This document shows, piece by piece, positions 1 through 14,024 of a stretch of DNA of 64,000 bases. The notes under the pieces are model-generated. The model saw nothing but the letters and a program-made list of their open reading frames with translations, was not told the DNA's origin and made no database searches. The position numbers and the translations under genes are program-made. The stretch is from Oreocharis arfaki (lineage: Eukaryota; Chordata; Aves; Passeriformes; Paramythiidae). The stretch spans positions 1 through 64,000 of the forward strand of contig VZRR01010828.1 of assembly GCA_013398015.1 (NCBI GenBank), in the 5' to 3' direction. Position 1 is the stretch's first letter, and each line of letters opens with the position of its first letter.

Positions 1-2170
1 CTTCCCTTCCCTTCCCTTTCAATGTGGGAGTTGTTTTGTTTTTTTAACTTGAAGACTGTGTCTCTAGAACCCCATATTTTCAGGCCAAAGACACCATTAT
101 GATCAGGTGATCTGTCTGGTTGTAAATGTGTAGTAAATGCCATCAGAAGCTATTGTGTCAGCTGATGACATTAGATTACCTTTTAGAAGTATGTCATATC
201 CTGACTCAGATACTTCCAAGAGTGCAGAATTAATAATATACATAATGGCTACCCACTGTATCAAAATAATGTGTCCTGCACTACATATTTTTAGCACCCC
301 TCACATTGAAGTGATCATCACAATTGATGATGGTTAAGGATTATGCTAATCATTAATAGTTGCTATCTTTAGCATATCAGAAGTTTGAATTATCTAACTA
401 TATCAGCCATAATCATCACAGGCAGGACTCTGCTGAATGCTTAGTCCACTGGTAAAAAGCAGACCAGAATTTTTAAGCAAAATTATGTTAGAAAAACAGC
501 CTGAATCAGTCTTGGTTTTACCACTTGTAATTTCTCGAAAAGCAGTTATTAAATGAAAAAAAATAGTATATTATAAAAGAACATGTAATTTTTTGCTTAT
601 GCTTTCCTCTCTGGAGTCCAAGTAAATAATCAAAACCAGAAATTAACAAACTAAAAGCATTTTTTAACTTCCAGTCTTTGTCAATACATGGTACCACATG
701 TATCAGCAGAAAATATCAAATCCCTTATGAGTGTAAAAAAAAGTATTGCTACTGAAAGCCCGGTTGCTTTTCAGATTTTTTAAACAGTCAAATAGTAACT
801 TAAAAACTTTGCTTGAAATACAATATAAAATCAGTCCAGTAACCCAGCTCAGAACACATTAAATGTAACCAAAAAGGTGAATTTAATGTTTGCTGCTGAG
901 TGCTAAACTACACTGCCATGGATCACATCTCTTAAATGCAGGAGTGCTGATGTTTCTGTGAGTGAAGTCTAGGAAGCACAAATTGGCCCTTTGAAAGATG
1001 AGAACTTAAAGTTTACACTATGTGAGAAATATATGTGCTTAAATTCTGAGTCTTTCACAATGTATTTTTAAACTGGTGAAACTCCTCTCTATTGTCTATG
1101 CTCAGCTAATTGAGAGGCTTAATAAAAAGTATATGTCTTTAAAATATTAACAGCTCAAAGACATAACAGGCTGAAAAATTTCTTGAGAGGCACTTCAAAA
1201 ACCGAAGTTCTTTTTGAAAAAAAATGATGAAAAACCCAAACCCAAACAACAACAATAACAAAAAAAGATAATTTCTAAATTTAAGCTAAAATCATCTCTA
1301 TTGTAACTCCCTTAAATTTTTCTTGTAGGCAATTGATCTGCGTTGCGAAGGGAAATATCACAAGGATTGCTAATATTATTGGTCAAAAATTGGTGTATCA
1401 AAACTAAGAGTGTGTGTCCAGTAGCTGGTACAATGAATGAAATTATTTAATAGTATATGTTTTCCATCTTTCCAGATGTGGCCACTGCTACTTCACAACA
1501 TTTTAAGCTCTACTATAAAAGACTATAAGCATGGTGGTATTTTATTTTTGCCTTAACAAACCTTATTTTTCTGAAAACTCCTAATGAATAAAAGATAAAA
1601 ATATAAAGAAATTGACTTCAGTCAATCTTCATGTATTATTCAGTAGTTTTCTGTGCATGTGCAGTATCTAGATACTCTTTAATTAGCTACCTTGGGCAAA
1701 GAAGACCTAGTTTAGAATCTGGAAAATAATAGGTTTCAGAGCACAATTAAAGGTAAATATGGGATTAGGTTTCCTAGTGCAAGGTGGCAAACACCTGGCA
1801 TCATTTCAGTTACAGTTCTACACATTATTTAATTGTGAGATGGAAAATAGTGAATAATCCAGAGCTGAACTAAATTCTTTAAACTGAGTTTTAATTCTCT
1901 AACTCTTTAGGAAGGAAATACCCCAAAGCAATGAATCTTCTCTCCACAAATAAAAATACTTCTACACCAATAAAACTCTTTTTTTATCTGAGTTACTAAT
2001 GGGGAAAAAAAAAAAAGGAGGAGAATCCTCAATTGACACAGAGTTAAGTCTGAGTTGAAGGTGTATCCTCTGCCACTGACCAAAGAGTATTTTATTGCAC
2101 ACAACACAATGAAAATGTCCCAGTTCCAAACTGTCAATGAGAACTCCAGTCTCTAAGCCATATTCTGATT
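1..2170. other. AT-rich non-coding sequence, no gene seen
   Basis: The window opens inside a short CTTCC pentanucleotide run (about the first 20 bases), so that microsatellite probably continues upstream. The rest is AT-rich with scattered A and T runs and stop codons in every frame. The open frames of 60-80 codons are what chance gives at this composition. I recognise no repeat family here. Confidence 0.6.
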
Positions 2171-2226
2171 CCTTTATTTCTTTCTTTTTCTTCCTTTTTC
2201 TTTCTTTCCTTTTCTTTCTTTATTTT

Positions 2227-2292
<66 letters not shown>

Positions 2293-2310
2293 TCTCTTCC
2301 TTCCTTTCTT
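2171..2310. repeat. TTTC (AAAG) microsatellite
   Basis: A pyrimidine-rich tract whose core, about 2225-2290, is roughly 16 uninterrupted TTTC units, flanked on both sides by imperfect TTCC/TTTTC units. On the minus strand it is pure purine and reads as an open frame of Lys-Glu-Arg repeats, which is an artefact of the repeat. A tract this long and pure is likely to vary in length between individuals. Mirror-symmetric polypurine/polypyrimidine DNA can also form triplex structures; both points are general knowledge and are not shown here. Confidence 0.95.
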
Positions 2311-5300
2311 ATATCTACAATAAAAAAGTAATATTTTTAATGTTATTTTTTTTCTAGATGATGGAAATTTCATTAATAAAAAGTGACTGCTTTCCTGATT
2401 GCCCTTCATATAGAGGCAGAGATTGATAGAGATCGTAGAGATAGAGAGATATGGATAAATGTGACACACATGGAGTACAGCTGGCCAGAATGCAAGCTAG
2501 TGATGATGGCTGATTGTCTTCAAATGTTCACAGCTGCTCTCCACATCAGCTGAGAATGATCACAGTTATTTGTGCATCTTTATTAATCTCTACCTGTATC
2601 TTTTTGACAAAACATACACCTATATGCGCTGATGGTTTAGATGTGCTTCAACTTGGACCTTATATTCTTAGCAATGAAATCAGGTTTAAGTGATATCTAT
2701 GTGGTTCATTGCATTTCAAAGTGATATATCTGAAAAGTGAAAAGACAGTATGAACTCCCATTCAGGAGGCATACACAAAGTCATATTTAAGTAGCCCTAC
2801 CAATTTTCCATACTATATTTTACTTCCAATTATGTTTATGAAGTTCTTGGGCTTTTTGTTTCTCCTAATTTCCTGTCAAAGTATGATATTTAAGGACACA
2901 CACGAAGCTTTTTTTTTGCTGCTACAAAAACCTTAATTGTTTCTCATAGAGAAAAAATTCTAATATTTCATTCCTCATATGACTAATAGTTCTGATGTCA
3001 GTCTAGGAGATGCTTCATTGCATTTGTGAGATGTCTGACTGTAATTTAACAGCTTCCTAGTGAGTATTCCCTTGTCATTCTGAACCATGATGATTATAGG
3101 TTAAAACTAATACTTTGAGACTGAGGATAACTTATGTTTTAGGAGACAAAACTGTTATGTTGATATTTATTTCTATATACTTTTTCTGAATGATTTCTCA
3201 GGTGGCTAAAATTAATGTTATAATTACCATAAAATGAGAGGATAGAAAAAATGGAATAACATCAAGCATTTAAGTGCTACATGGCAAAGTTGTGGGTATT
3301 GTGTAATGCACAAATAAAAACAAGTGTTACACCAGCAAAATGTATATATAATTTCAGTATATTGGACACCCTCTGTGAAATTCTGTAACCAGAATTCTCT
3401 AATTTCAGATAGCTGGAGTAGCAGCTGAGAGAGAGGTAAACGAAAGTCTGCGATATGGCGTTGTGTATGTGTCTGTTTGAGTTTGTTTCTCTGAAAACAG
3501 TTGATAAGACGAAAAGAAAAAGAGCACTCCAGAAATTCTAATTCCAGTACTGCTAATTACTTCTTCATTGTTTTACAGAGGTTAAAGTGAGCAAATAAAT
3601 GTGAATCTCTACAAAATGGATGCTTACATTTGAATTAGTGGCCGTACAAATCTTTACAGTCTCTGTAGAGAATTAGCCATTTCTAAACAAGATAAAACGA
3701 ACTGTCCTGAAACTCACATTTTTTCTCAATGGTACAAGTACTAAGGATGTCTAGCTCAGATATAGACAGTTATCTTCTGCCCAGTTTTAGGAGAGGTGAA
3801 AACCACATTTAATTGTCTCTTGTATTTCAAAAAAATGAAAAAAATATAAGGCTAAAAAGATCACTGTTATTATCTGGTCTGATTTCTTCGACAAGTCCTG
3901 AAGTCTTACTTGTTCCTAATTCAACTCTATAGAGGAATCTGAATTTGGGAATATGTTTTGGCAAGAACCAAAAGTAATTCAGAATATATGGGAAACTATT
4001 ACTTTGAAAATGCATCAAGATGGCAGACCCGATGTCTTATTTACTGCTTCCTACTGGAGTACTCTAAATCACTCATTTATTGAAAGACACACAGAAGACA
4101 TTATCTGACAATATATTCCAGTTCAAAAAAACAAGTTTTAAGAGAACATTTCAATTTAAATTTTGCACATAGTCATCTAATTAAGGACCTAAATAGCTAC
4201 AGCCCATTCAGAATAGATTTATTACCTTTCACCTATCAAAACCTGGAAAAACTGAAACTACCTGTTCAATAGATCTAGATTTTTCCTATTTGATAATCTA
4301 TATTTCCACCATGGAAAACATATAAAATCTATTTCTTTTTTTTTTTAGTTTTAGTAGCATATTTTTAATATTGTTTCAATCAGAAATATTCTGCATAGTC
4401 ATTCATATGTTGGATGTCACCCTCAAATAGTCAGAATATCTGATTAAATTCTATTGTATGATTTATAAATATACACCACTACTGCAGAACCCTAGGAAAA
4501 AATGGTATGTATTTGCTGCATTCTCTGTGTAGAGTGTGTAGCAGACAGAACATTTTAACTACAATCTTCACTTACCACTTTTACTGTTTCTAGTAAGCAT
4601 AAAGTTTCCACACCGTTTTGTTCTCAATTTATGTCTTTAATTATATAATTTCTTTAGCTTAATTAAGTAACACTTATTATCCTTTAGTAGACATTCTGTT
4701 TCTCACTTTCGTAAGTGCTATTTTTTGTTTAAATTATTGAGAAAAAATGTATAGAAAATAGTGAAATAGTGTATCATCTCTCTTCACCCTCCTTCATCTT
4801 TCCAGCCAGCAGGGAATAGCCTAAGAGATTCTCTATTGTCAGTATGCAGAAAATTGTGAAAAGCTTGCTCATTTCTCTAATTCAAATTCACTACAATAAT
4901 CCTACTAAAGAACATGGTGTAATTTATTGTGGAATATTAAACAGAATGGGAGTTTCATGGGATGTAAATAAAACTCTGATACTGGTAATTTGCCTAGAGA
5001 AATGCATGCTATTAGCAATATATGTCATTTTTTTATGTATATTTTTTTATGTCTTGCCTTGTTGACAACAATCAACAATCTACTTGTCTCCTTTTGAATA
5101 TGTATTTAGTATCTGAGATCCTGTAAACCAGCAGTGCAAAGTATTGTAATAGTGCGCAATGAACTGTGTAACAGTGTCATTTTAATTTATTGCTGCGGTT
5201 TTGTCTTTAAAAATCTATTTTGAAACAAACGAGTATAATCTTCTCCTGAAAAGAATTCATCTCTAATCAAAACACAAAGAAAATTAAGTGCTCACAGGGA

Positions 5301-7079
5301 GCCCATTTTATTCTTTGGGTTTTTTTTGCCCCAGACTAATTTCAGCAATGCAGGGCACCACAGAAAAAGGACAGTTTTAGGAAGCCATAGAAATTTAAAG
5401 CAATAGCAAGATCTTGCATGCAGAATAGGTAAATACTCCTATTTCAAGTGCCAAAATTGAACAAGCATAAATGAGTTCATAAATAACATAATGAGAGAGA
5501 GAGGGAGAACCCCACACCAAAATCAAACCCCGTTCTGAACGATCTGGGTATCTCAGAAGCAAAACTAATTTAACAACTGGGACCATGGGTGTAGGTTCAT
5601 GATGGATTTAGTGTGATGTATGACGTGTTTAATGTACTCCTTCTGAGAAGAAATTCAGTACAAAGCATGCACAAATCCTTAACTTCTTCTCCCCTCTCTA
5701 GCTGAGATACTGTGCCTTGTGTTTTTAGCCACCCTTTTAATCTGCAACTTCTCACCCACTTCAAAGCATTTGTTGTCTTCAGAGCACTCAACCCCATACT
5801 GGCAGCTCTTCTGGGGGCCATACAGTCCTCACTATCATGACAAGTGAAACTGAAAAGATTTGAAAAATAACAATCATGAAGCCGTAGGATCTACTTGCTG
5901 GACCCAGATGAAACCCATGATGTACAAGGCTGTGAACGCAACCTGCCTGTCCTAGGAGTCCCCATGCTAAAGCCATGCGAACATGAGATACTGCAGAGCA
6001 CTTTGCTTAATGTTAAAGATAATTTCCTGGGATCTATGTTTCAGGAGCATAGATGAGCTTTTCAGTTCCCTCTGTAGGTCACCTTTAACCTCTCTGAGGC
6101 AAATTGGCTCTGAAAAGACCTGCAGCATTCAAAGCACATCATCTTACAAACTGTTGCTCCAGGTGGCAGCATCTGATGAAACTAGGGGCTTCCAGTGGAC
6201 ACCAGTTTCTCCCTTACTACTTATCCACTCCTGCTCATGAAAAAGAAGAAAGCAAAACGGAATTAAAACCTGTTCTTCATTATGTGGGTCTGTTGTAAGT
6301 AAGACAGTTTAAGAACTGAGTAGTTTATTAATTTTGGTAGATTGACTAATAATTAAATCACATTTCACGCACTTTAAAAATAGAATTCCTGCTTATTGGA
6401 AGTAACTTGTTTCTTAATTACTATGTGTCTCTGTCTTAATTTTTTTGGTGTTTTAATGAAATTTCAGTAACATATTACATTTTTCCAGATGTCCCTTATA
6501 TGTAAAATGAGGTTTGTTCAATTTGAAAAAGCTGAGAAGTATGTCAAGCTTTGTAAACCAGTGTAAGCTACTAGAGAAAAAGTCAACATTTTTTCCTCTT
6601 TTGAATTTATTTTTATCTGTGAGGTGATAAACTTAAGCAGAAACCATTTGCTTGCAGAGTCTCAGTCCAAAGTGTACATTAGAACATAAACCTGAGTGAA
6701 AATGCCAAAACCCTCTGACCTTGTATTTAGTTTAAACACAAAATGCAATTAAAAGGAATATTGAAACCAAGGCCCAGATTCTCAGCTAGTGAAAATCTGT
6801 GACAATCCATTTACCCAAATGAGTAGTTCTATGTAAAAATCTATATTGAAACTTATGATCTTATACATTAAGTAGGAAAAACATTGCAACTGATAGTGCA
6901 TAAGACCTCACCATAATTTTTAAGTTGACCTTGGGACAACCTGAATGTTTTCCTGATTGGATATTGTTTCATAGGCGTGGGCTTAAAATAAAATACTGAT
7001 AAAGTGCATTAGATTAATGTCATGTTTCTGCTGGAAAATGTGAAGGGCGACTTGATAATCAATATGTTGTTTTACCAGC
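2311..7079. other. AT-rich non-coding sequence, no gene seen
   Basis: No repeat family or exon is recognised. About 5590-6250 is somewhat richer in GC than its surroundings and has several overlapping open frames of 60-85 codons on both strands. None resembles a known protein and none is flanked by convincing splice sites, so I treat them as chance frames. Confidence 0.5.
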
Positions 7080-7290
7080 AAACTGGGCAAAGATTTCAAA
7101 AAGAGTGAAATATGCTTGGATTGTCCCTTTTAGAAGAGAGACCTGGCAACTGAATCCTGAACCAGCTGGAGTTTATGCAGCATCCTGTTGGGCAAGCAGC
7201 CAATAGGGAATTGCAAGAATCTAATTTTGAAATAACAAAAGCGTGAATGACCATTTCAAGGTCTGACTGTGAAAGACATTCCTGCAACAC
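7080..7290 (-). mobile_element. Ancient LINE fragment, L2/CR1-like reverse transcriptase remnant
   Basis: The minus strand at 7096-7290 is open and reads VIHAFVISKLDSCNSLLAA near its start, followed by a Cys/Asn/Ser-rich stretch. Many non-LTR retrotransposon reverse transcriptases of the L2/CR1/Rex group carry a block of the form hIHAF..SRLDYCN.LL just downstream of the catalytic palm. The match covers that block well and then decays. Only about 65 codons remain, with no catalytic YxDD motif, so this is a dead fragment. The exact family cannot be named from so short a piece. It is clearly more decayed, and so presumably older, than the CR1 copies elsewhere in the window. Confidence 0.6.
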
Positions 7291-7442
7291 AGCAGTTCTT
7301 TAAGTAACAGGATGATAGCAGGCCCTGGAGTTCGTATGTTTTTTGAAAGATAGGAGAATGAAAGTATCTGAAAGTTTCCTGTCTCTTTACTGCTGTAGGA
7401 AAAGATGCAGTTTTGTTAAAGTAAATAAGAGATAAAGAGTAA

Positions 7443-7492
7443 TCTAAAGATGCCTATGCCTAATATTTCTAAAGATGTCTATACCTAATACT
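7443..7492. repeat. 25-bp tandem duplication
   Basis: Two adjacent 25-bp units beginning TCTAAAGATG differ at three positions, all transitions. This is a simple local duplication with no recognised function. Confidence 0.8.
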
Positions 7493-10400
7493 TACTTATC
7501 AGACTGAAAAAATTATAATGAAGATAAAACCAAAATTGTTTGTGTTCCCAGTATTTTATCCATATCGACACTCACTATGGTAAGACAGATTCCAAACTGT
7601 CAATTGTCAAAACTCCATTGATTTTAATAGTGTTAGGCTAGCCAAATAACTAGATAAAACTTACAATATAGAATTGCTTTATATTGCATTCAATATGTAA
7701 AATTTAGGTGAAAAAACCCAAACTGATGTACACATGTTTTTGCTAATTTAGAAATCATTTACAGACAGATATAAATGCAATTATTACTACTATAATAAAC
7801 TTCTGTTAGACAGTAAATATTTTAAAGTTAGAATATGGCAGTTAGGTGCTATGTGTCCATTTTGTTATTCAGTTCATAGCCATGACATGTTTTAAAAGCA
7901 GATTTGAGCTATTTGGCCAATGTTTGTAAGCTTTAATGTCTTTAAGTACAGTCTCAAGTGATTGCCTCAGACACTGTAGGGCCTCTCAAATAGTGCAATA
8001 TGCTACTTTTTAAGCAATTAAACTGAAACATTAATACATTCACATTCACAAATGTAAGAGTAATGTATATAAATTGTCCACCCAAGCTATGCATCTTTAA
8101 AAGGACCTCAGTAGATGGCTGAGGCCAATTGCACTGTGAGGTATGAAAAAGCAGGAAATTCTCTGAATTACAGGAGATTGTTTTTCAGTGCACCCTCCTT
8201 ATAGTTTCCTTTGATTGAAGATCTCTAGATACTTCAAACAGCACTCCTTTTTGCGTATGATACAATAAGTTTTTGCCATATCATATGATAACCTCCCTGT
8301 TTCAAGAGTTTGTTTGAGCGTATGATTGATCATTCCAGCCCCTTTCAACGCGGGCTGTTCCATGATTCAAAGATCTTTCTCAATTTTTTTGTACTAAAAG
8401 TTGTCTGAAGATAAATTAATTCAGTTTTTTTCATTAATATACTCTTTTTTGAGTCATATATTGTGCAGCTAAATAAACAACAGATTTTCATATTCTGACT
8501 TTTCTCAAGAGGATATTTAAATTTAAATTTTAAGTAAACTTCAGAAGTAGGTAAAAATATTGTTTACATATTAAAGAACTTCATATAAAGTATACTGAGG
8601 TCAATGTGATTTTTTAAAGGGGAAGTGTTTGTTTGTTTGGTTGTTGTTTCCTGGTCAAGGCACTGCTTCTTAAGCAGGTGCCTTTTCAGGTAACATTCTA
8701 CCTACAGTTTTTTCCTCTGTTTCTGCAGAATTCTGTGCATTTTCTTGTCTGTGCAATAAAGTGTGCTACAACACCCTGACTAACTCCTTCAGTCTATCTG
8801 TATTAGAATGGGAAAAAAATAAGGGGAATAATTTGACTCATTCTCTCCAAAAATAGTTTCAATGCAGGGATATATGATACCTTATAAACGTAAGTGTGAA
8901 AGACAAAATTTTAGAAAACCAAATTTGAAGACCTAAAATATAAAGCTGAAGGGAATCTTGTAGGTCACATGCAATTATAGCTAATTTAGCAATTATAATC
9001 TGTTCAGAAATAAAGGCATGTCTGCACCGTGGAAGAACATACATAGTTTTTGTTGGAACATCCAGGTGTCTTTGAGTGTCTGCCCTCTCTGGTTGCTCAG
9101 GCACAAGCATTTTCTAATAGCGTGTCCATGTATCTGCCCAGCAGTTTAAATCTTCTTTCAGTTTAAATCTTAATTCTGTAAAGTCCATGTAGTAATCATT
9201 AAATGAGCAAACATCCACAGCATTTCTTCCTGAAGTGTTGTGATGGCATCTGCCACAAGGCAGTGAGTGAGTGTCAGCTATTTGTGCTATGCTGTCTTGC
9301 TACTATATGGGTATGCAGCAAGTGGGGTACATACAGCTTTGTAAAACAAATCTGCAAAATTATTATGTAAAGTCACTGAGCTTTTGGGGGAATGTGAAAT
9401 GGCTCTAAATATTTCACATACTCTCCTTAGCTTGCTAAAATGTGACCTAGTACTTTCCCATTCATATGCACTCTCTAGGCAAAGTGGATGGGTTCTTGCT
9501 TGAATGTAGTGAGCTACAGAGATAAGTTAAATTACACATTTTTTTAAGTGACAATCTTCTTGGCTGAGCTTGGAATTGAAAGCAAAAAAAGAAAATAAGT
9601 AGGAGACAAATTAAAACTATTATTCCTCCCCAAAAAACAGTAAGAGAAGATTAAAATAGCACTTGTGATAAACAAAGCCTTCCAAATTGACTCTCATATG
9701 GGTCACTGATACTTGAGAATAAATGCAGGGAGACACTCTTTTCCTTAAGACTTCAAAACTGTCCCCAGATTCAAGAGTCCCAAGAAAGAAAAGAATTAAT
9801 ATATCACAGGAAGTTGTAAACATGATGTGGGAAATATCTTCCCACAAAAATGAAATACATACTTCCTTTTATCTTTACCATTAGATTGTGGCTTAACAAA
9901 GAGGTACCTTATCTGCTATAGAGATGAAGTCTTTGATGAAGCACAGTGATGGCCAGCTGGGTCAAGTCATAATAACTCAAAATTCCAGAGGTGAAGGATA
10001 TTTTTTTTTATTTAGAATTCAAGTAGGATAAGATGTCTTAGGACAAAGAGGCAGAAGACAAAAAGACAAAGACACCTTAAGGTGGTCACGGTCAATCTGT
10101 TTTAAAATGATGGTGCTGCTAACTCAGATTTGTTCACAGTGCCTATTCCACGTTCCATACATACAGCAAAAAAGTATATAAAAACGTTAAAAAAAATTAA
10201 GAAGCTTTAAAGGAATCTGTAAATCATCCTCTCTTTTCTTTTTGTACCTATTGCAATATCTTTCCAATGAAACAAGAGGTCCTAACTTTACTTCTAGGTA
10301 ACTTTAATCAGTCTGCCAATCAAATTACTTTTATTTTGAAGGGAAAGCTTCAACAAACAGATGGGCTTTGCAGCAAGTCTTCAAGGTCACCAAATACTGA

Positions 10401-13400
10401 CTGTAGTGAAATTAGAGGTAAGATCCATCTTGAAGGACATCTTTTTCAAGTGGGAAACAGCTTTCATACAAGTGGCCCTGAATGTCATGGTAACACAAGA
10501 AGAAAACTAGTTCTGAGAAAGGCAACTGTTCTTGTAAAGTGGGAGTTGATTCTGTAGCTGTCACTCATACCTGCACAGATTGTGCCCTGTGAACTGTGAG
10601 ATTTCAGTGGTCTCTGAAAGAATGATATCAAAGAAGAGCTAAAGGGAAAGAAATTAAGCAAAGTGTTCTTTGACTAACAAAAGCCACAGCCTTTGAGATA
10701 TGGCAGTAGGTTTTCAGGTAAAATCTATCTGAAACATCCGTACAGTGGCACGGGACATATATCCAGCTGTTTCATTCGCTAAGAAGGTTGTGGCTGTTCC
10801 AGTTTGGTTTTTAGGGACAAGCCCAGAGACAAGGCAGTCTAGGATCAATTCTTTGGACTGTTACTGCATGATGATTGCTAGTACTAGAGTAAATGTAAAA
10901 TGTCTTCACTATGATTATTTAAATAGCTTTAGAAAAGCCCATTTTCAAAAACTGTAACAACTTCTATCTCTGTATAGATGATATATGTTTGCTTTTTGGA
11001 GCAATAGTGGGTACCCTTTTCCAATAAACTGAATATTTCAGAGATGTGGGGTGAAATTTGTGCTCTGCTGCTCCAGAGCTTGATCAAACCTGAGCAGAGA
11101 CCGTACCAACACACTAGTAAATTACTCAATGTAATGTAGGTGTATATGTGTTTCTTTTCAAATCACATATTATTTTTTCCCTCCTACCCTATCTAGAAAA
11201 GAAATCAAGGTAAATTTCAGGAGTAGAAAGGGTTGAAGAAAAGAAATACATATATGTATGCATCTACATCTCCACCTACATTTACGTCTGCACTCTCCAT
11301 CTGCAGCTGCATCTACATAGAATAATCCCAGCATCATTTAATTGTTGCAGTGCTAAGAAGCTCTTGTAGCACATAGAAGCTGAAAAATTTTGGTAAATGA
11401 TATCCATGAATACTAATTGGTAAAATGCATTAATCAAAGACACCGAATGAAGAAAGATAATTAGAGAGTGATTTTGTGATCCGGCCTGAAAATATCTGTT
11501 GTTTTGGTAAACATGTTTCCTTGAACCATAATGTTACAAATTATCCCAGACAAAGAAGTGTGCTTTAGACAAAGAAAAGGAAGAATACCTGAAGGCTATT
11601 TACACTACTGGGCTCAGAATAATTTAGGATGGATCAATAATATTTTATAAAATTCAGTATGCTAAATATATATTTTATATATGACAATGCTAACTAGGGA
11701 TAAAGGAAAATTGCAATGGTGGTGAATGCATGTAATGAAACTATAAAGCAATGGAAACCCCATATTGCCCTGAAAATGGACACTTGGTCTCTTTCTGTGT
11801 CAACTTTCTACCTGTGTGTAATGCATACCTAAAATCAACAGCAGCAGTCTATGGCATCTTGTAAAATTAACTAACTGGTCAATCCTGCATGAAGAAAACC
11901 AAGTTGCAGCCAAAATTTTAGCAGCAACTTTGGAATCATTATATAAGATCCATTTTAGCATAACAACTATACAATTTCCTCCAGCCTTAAACACAGGATT
12001 ATTCTGTTGATTTCAATGGAAAGCACATGCTTCGAGATTACACATACCAAAAACCACTGATGAACAAAGGATAAGCTTGCCTTAATCTTTATCATTAGTT
12101 TTGACCCCCTCATGAAGAGTTGTCCAAAGTATTTCTATACATCTGCTTCAATCTATCTACTATTCCTGGTGAAAAGAAAGGGGAATTTATTTGAGTTTTC
12201 ACTGTTGTTTTACTTTGTGTGCCGGTGTTATACTCAATAGCAGAGAAACATTCAATTAGAGCTGTTCCCAGTGTCATCAATGCATCTTTTCCTGTTTAAG
12301 AAGCTCCAAAACACTGAAGGAAGACCCTCAGTAGGTGTAAAATGTCGTACTTCAGTTACTTCAGCAAAGAAATGACAGTTTACACAACCTGAGGATCTGT
12401 TCTATAGCATATTTTCCTTCTGTGTTCTCATCTTTAGATTTCACATTGGCTTCAGTGCAGAGATTGCAAGTGTCTTGTTCTCAACATTTCAGCATTGGCT
12501 GGGGAGATGAACATTCGTACTGAGACTTCTGGTGTTTGTTGTTGATGTTTTCCTACTGAACAGTACAAGACATTTTGTACAAAAGCACAAATTTACCCTG
12601 TGTACCTTTATAATATAGACTCCTTAGAAACTGTGTATTTATACACCAAAATGATAGGGACCTGATTTTGTTAAGTTTTTCATGCTCAAATGAAAGAAGT
12701 AAAAATTAAGGGCAAGGTACACAAAAGACTGTCATTTATTATGAATTAGAATTTAATAGTTTTTACACTCCTGGTTAAGCTCCAGAAAAAGCTCATGCCT
12801 ATATGAAAGCGGGCCCTTTCTTCTCAAAGGTTTTTCTTATTAACTACAAAAAAAGTTATAACTTTCTGTACTATTGTTTACAAGACTGGGTGGGAAGGAT
12901 TTCCTGTTCTTTCAGTTGATCACATTTATAGAGAAGAATGATGTTTACTTGTTGAGCAGACATAAAGACAAAAATTCAAGGGGAAATCAGGTTGACAGAA
13001 GATTTTATGTGAGATCATTTGTTTATTGCTCATGGTTCTTTAGACTCTTTTTCTTTAGACTCTTTAAAGTTCAGTCTTCACTCCCATAAGTTAAACTAGA
13101 AATGAAGTAGAAAGGAGTGGACTCTTGGAAACTGAAAACAAGAGTTCACAGAATTTGTTAGTTCAAATATGGCTAAAAATAAAGTGCATAAAAATTGGCA
13201 TTTTGGTACAGAGAGTTGAGAATAATTAATGTTGTTTGTGAAGAAACAAGGGCATAAACAAATGTGGTTTGGTTTGTGGTTTATGGTTTGGTTTTGGATT
13301 TATATATTTGAAAAATAATAATGAAAAAGATGGCCACTGTGGCGTGTATGTTCTAGTCTGTACAATAACAGTCCATAAGAAAGGCTCGATTCTCCCAATA

Positions 13401-13985
13401 TAATGAAGCTAGCAAATGTTATGGAATATTCTTCTATATGACTAATATTAAATTAACTTAAGAAAAATGTAGTGGAATGGAATTCATTATCAGGGTCTAG
13501 GTTAATCCCATACAACTTTATATGTCAATATATAGTACGTAAATTTGGGAATATTTTTATGTTAGATTTCTCAGCAGTGAATGGAGAGGGTTTAATACCT
13601 TCAGAAGGTATTTCAGGTTTTATACTGGCAAAGCTTGTGAAAGTTCCCGTCTCTCCACAGATTGCAAAAGACTAGAATGGTTGGTGATCTTTTTCTTGGT
13701 TTAGGTTTGAATTTAGATTTTTTAATTTGTGTTTCTAAATATAGATCCTGTAATTAGACACTTTAAACTCAGTCAGGAAATATAGATGTTAATGAACAAG
13801 AGGTAGGACAGGGAGAATATCGTCTGATCATCACAGCCAAAGTAATTTTTTTTCTTTAGTTATGGGGGTTTTGTGGTTTTTTTAATTGTTGTTTTTTTAC
13901 AATAAAGTATTTTCCATAGAATGCATTTAATTATTTACCAGTGGAAAAAATGCATTGGAAAACTTATAAATATTCATCTCTCCTC
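7493..13985. other. AT-rich non-coding sequence, no gene seen
   Basis: No repeat family, RNA gene or exon is recognised in this stretch. Its open frames are at most 96 codons, have unremarkable composition and look like chance frames. The sequence at 8080-8340 has a slightly less biased composition and is noted separately as a weak conserved-element candidate. Confidence 0.5.
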
Positions 13986-14024
13986 TTTTTTTTTTTTTTT
14001 TTTTNNNNNNNNNNNNNNNNTTTT
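13986..14024. other. Assembly gap of 16 N inside a poly-T tract
   Basis: Nineteen T residues (13986-14004) are followed by sixteen N (14005-14020) and four more T. The gap is almost certainly an unresolved homopolymer. The true length of the T tract cannot be read from this sequence, and other bases could be missing. Confidence 0.95.

Noticed and set aside
2134..2469. 111-codon minus-strand open frame rich in Lys/Glu/Arg
   Set aside because: It is the translation of the TTTC microsatellite plus flanks.
5590..6250. Cluster of open frames on both strands in a GC-richer patch
   Set aside because: The frames overlap on both strands, none resembles a protein family, and there are no supporting splice signals.
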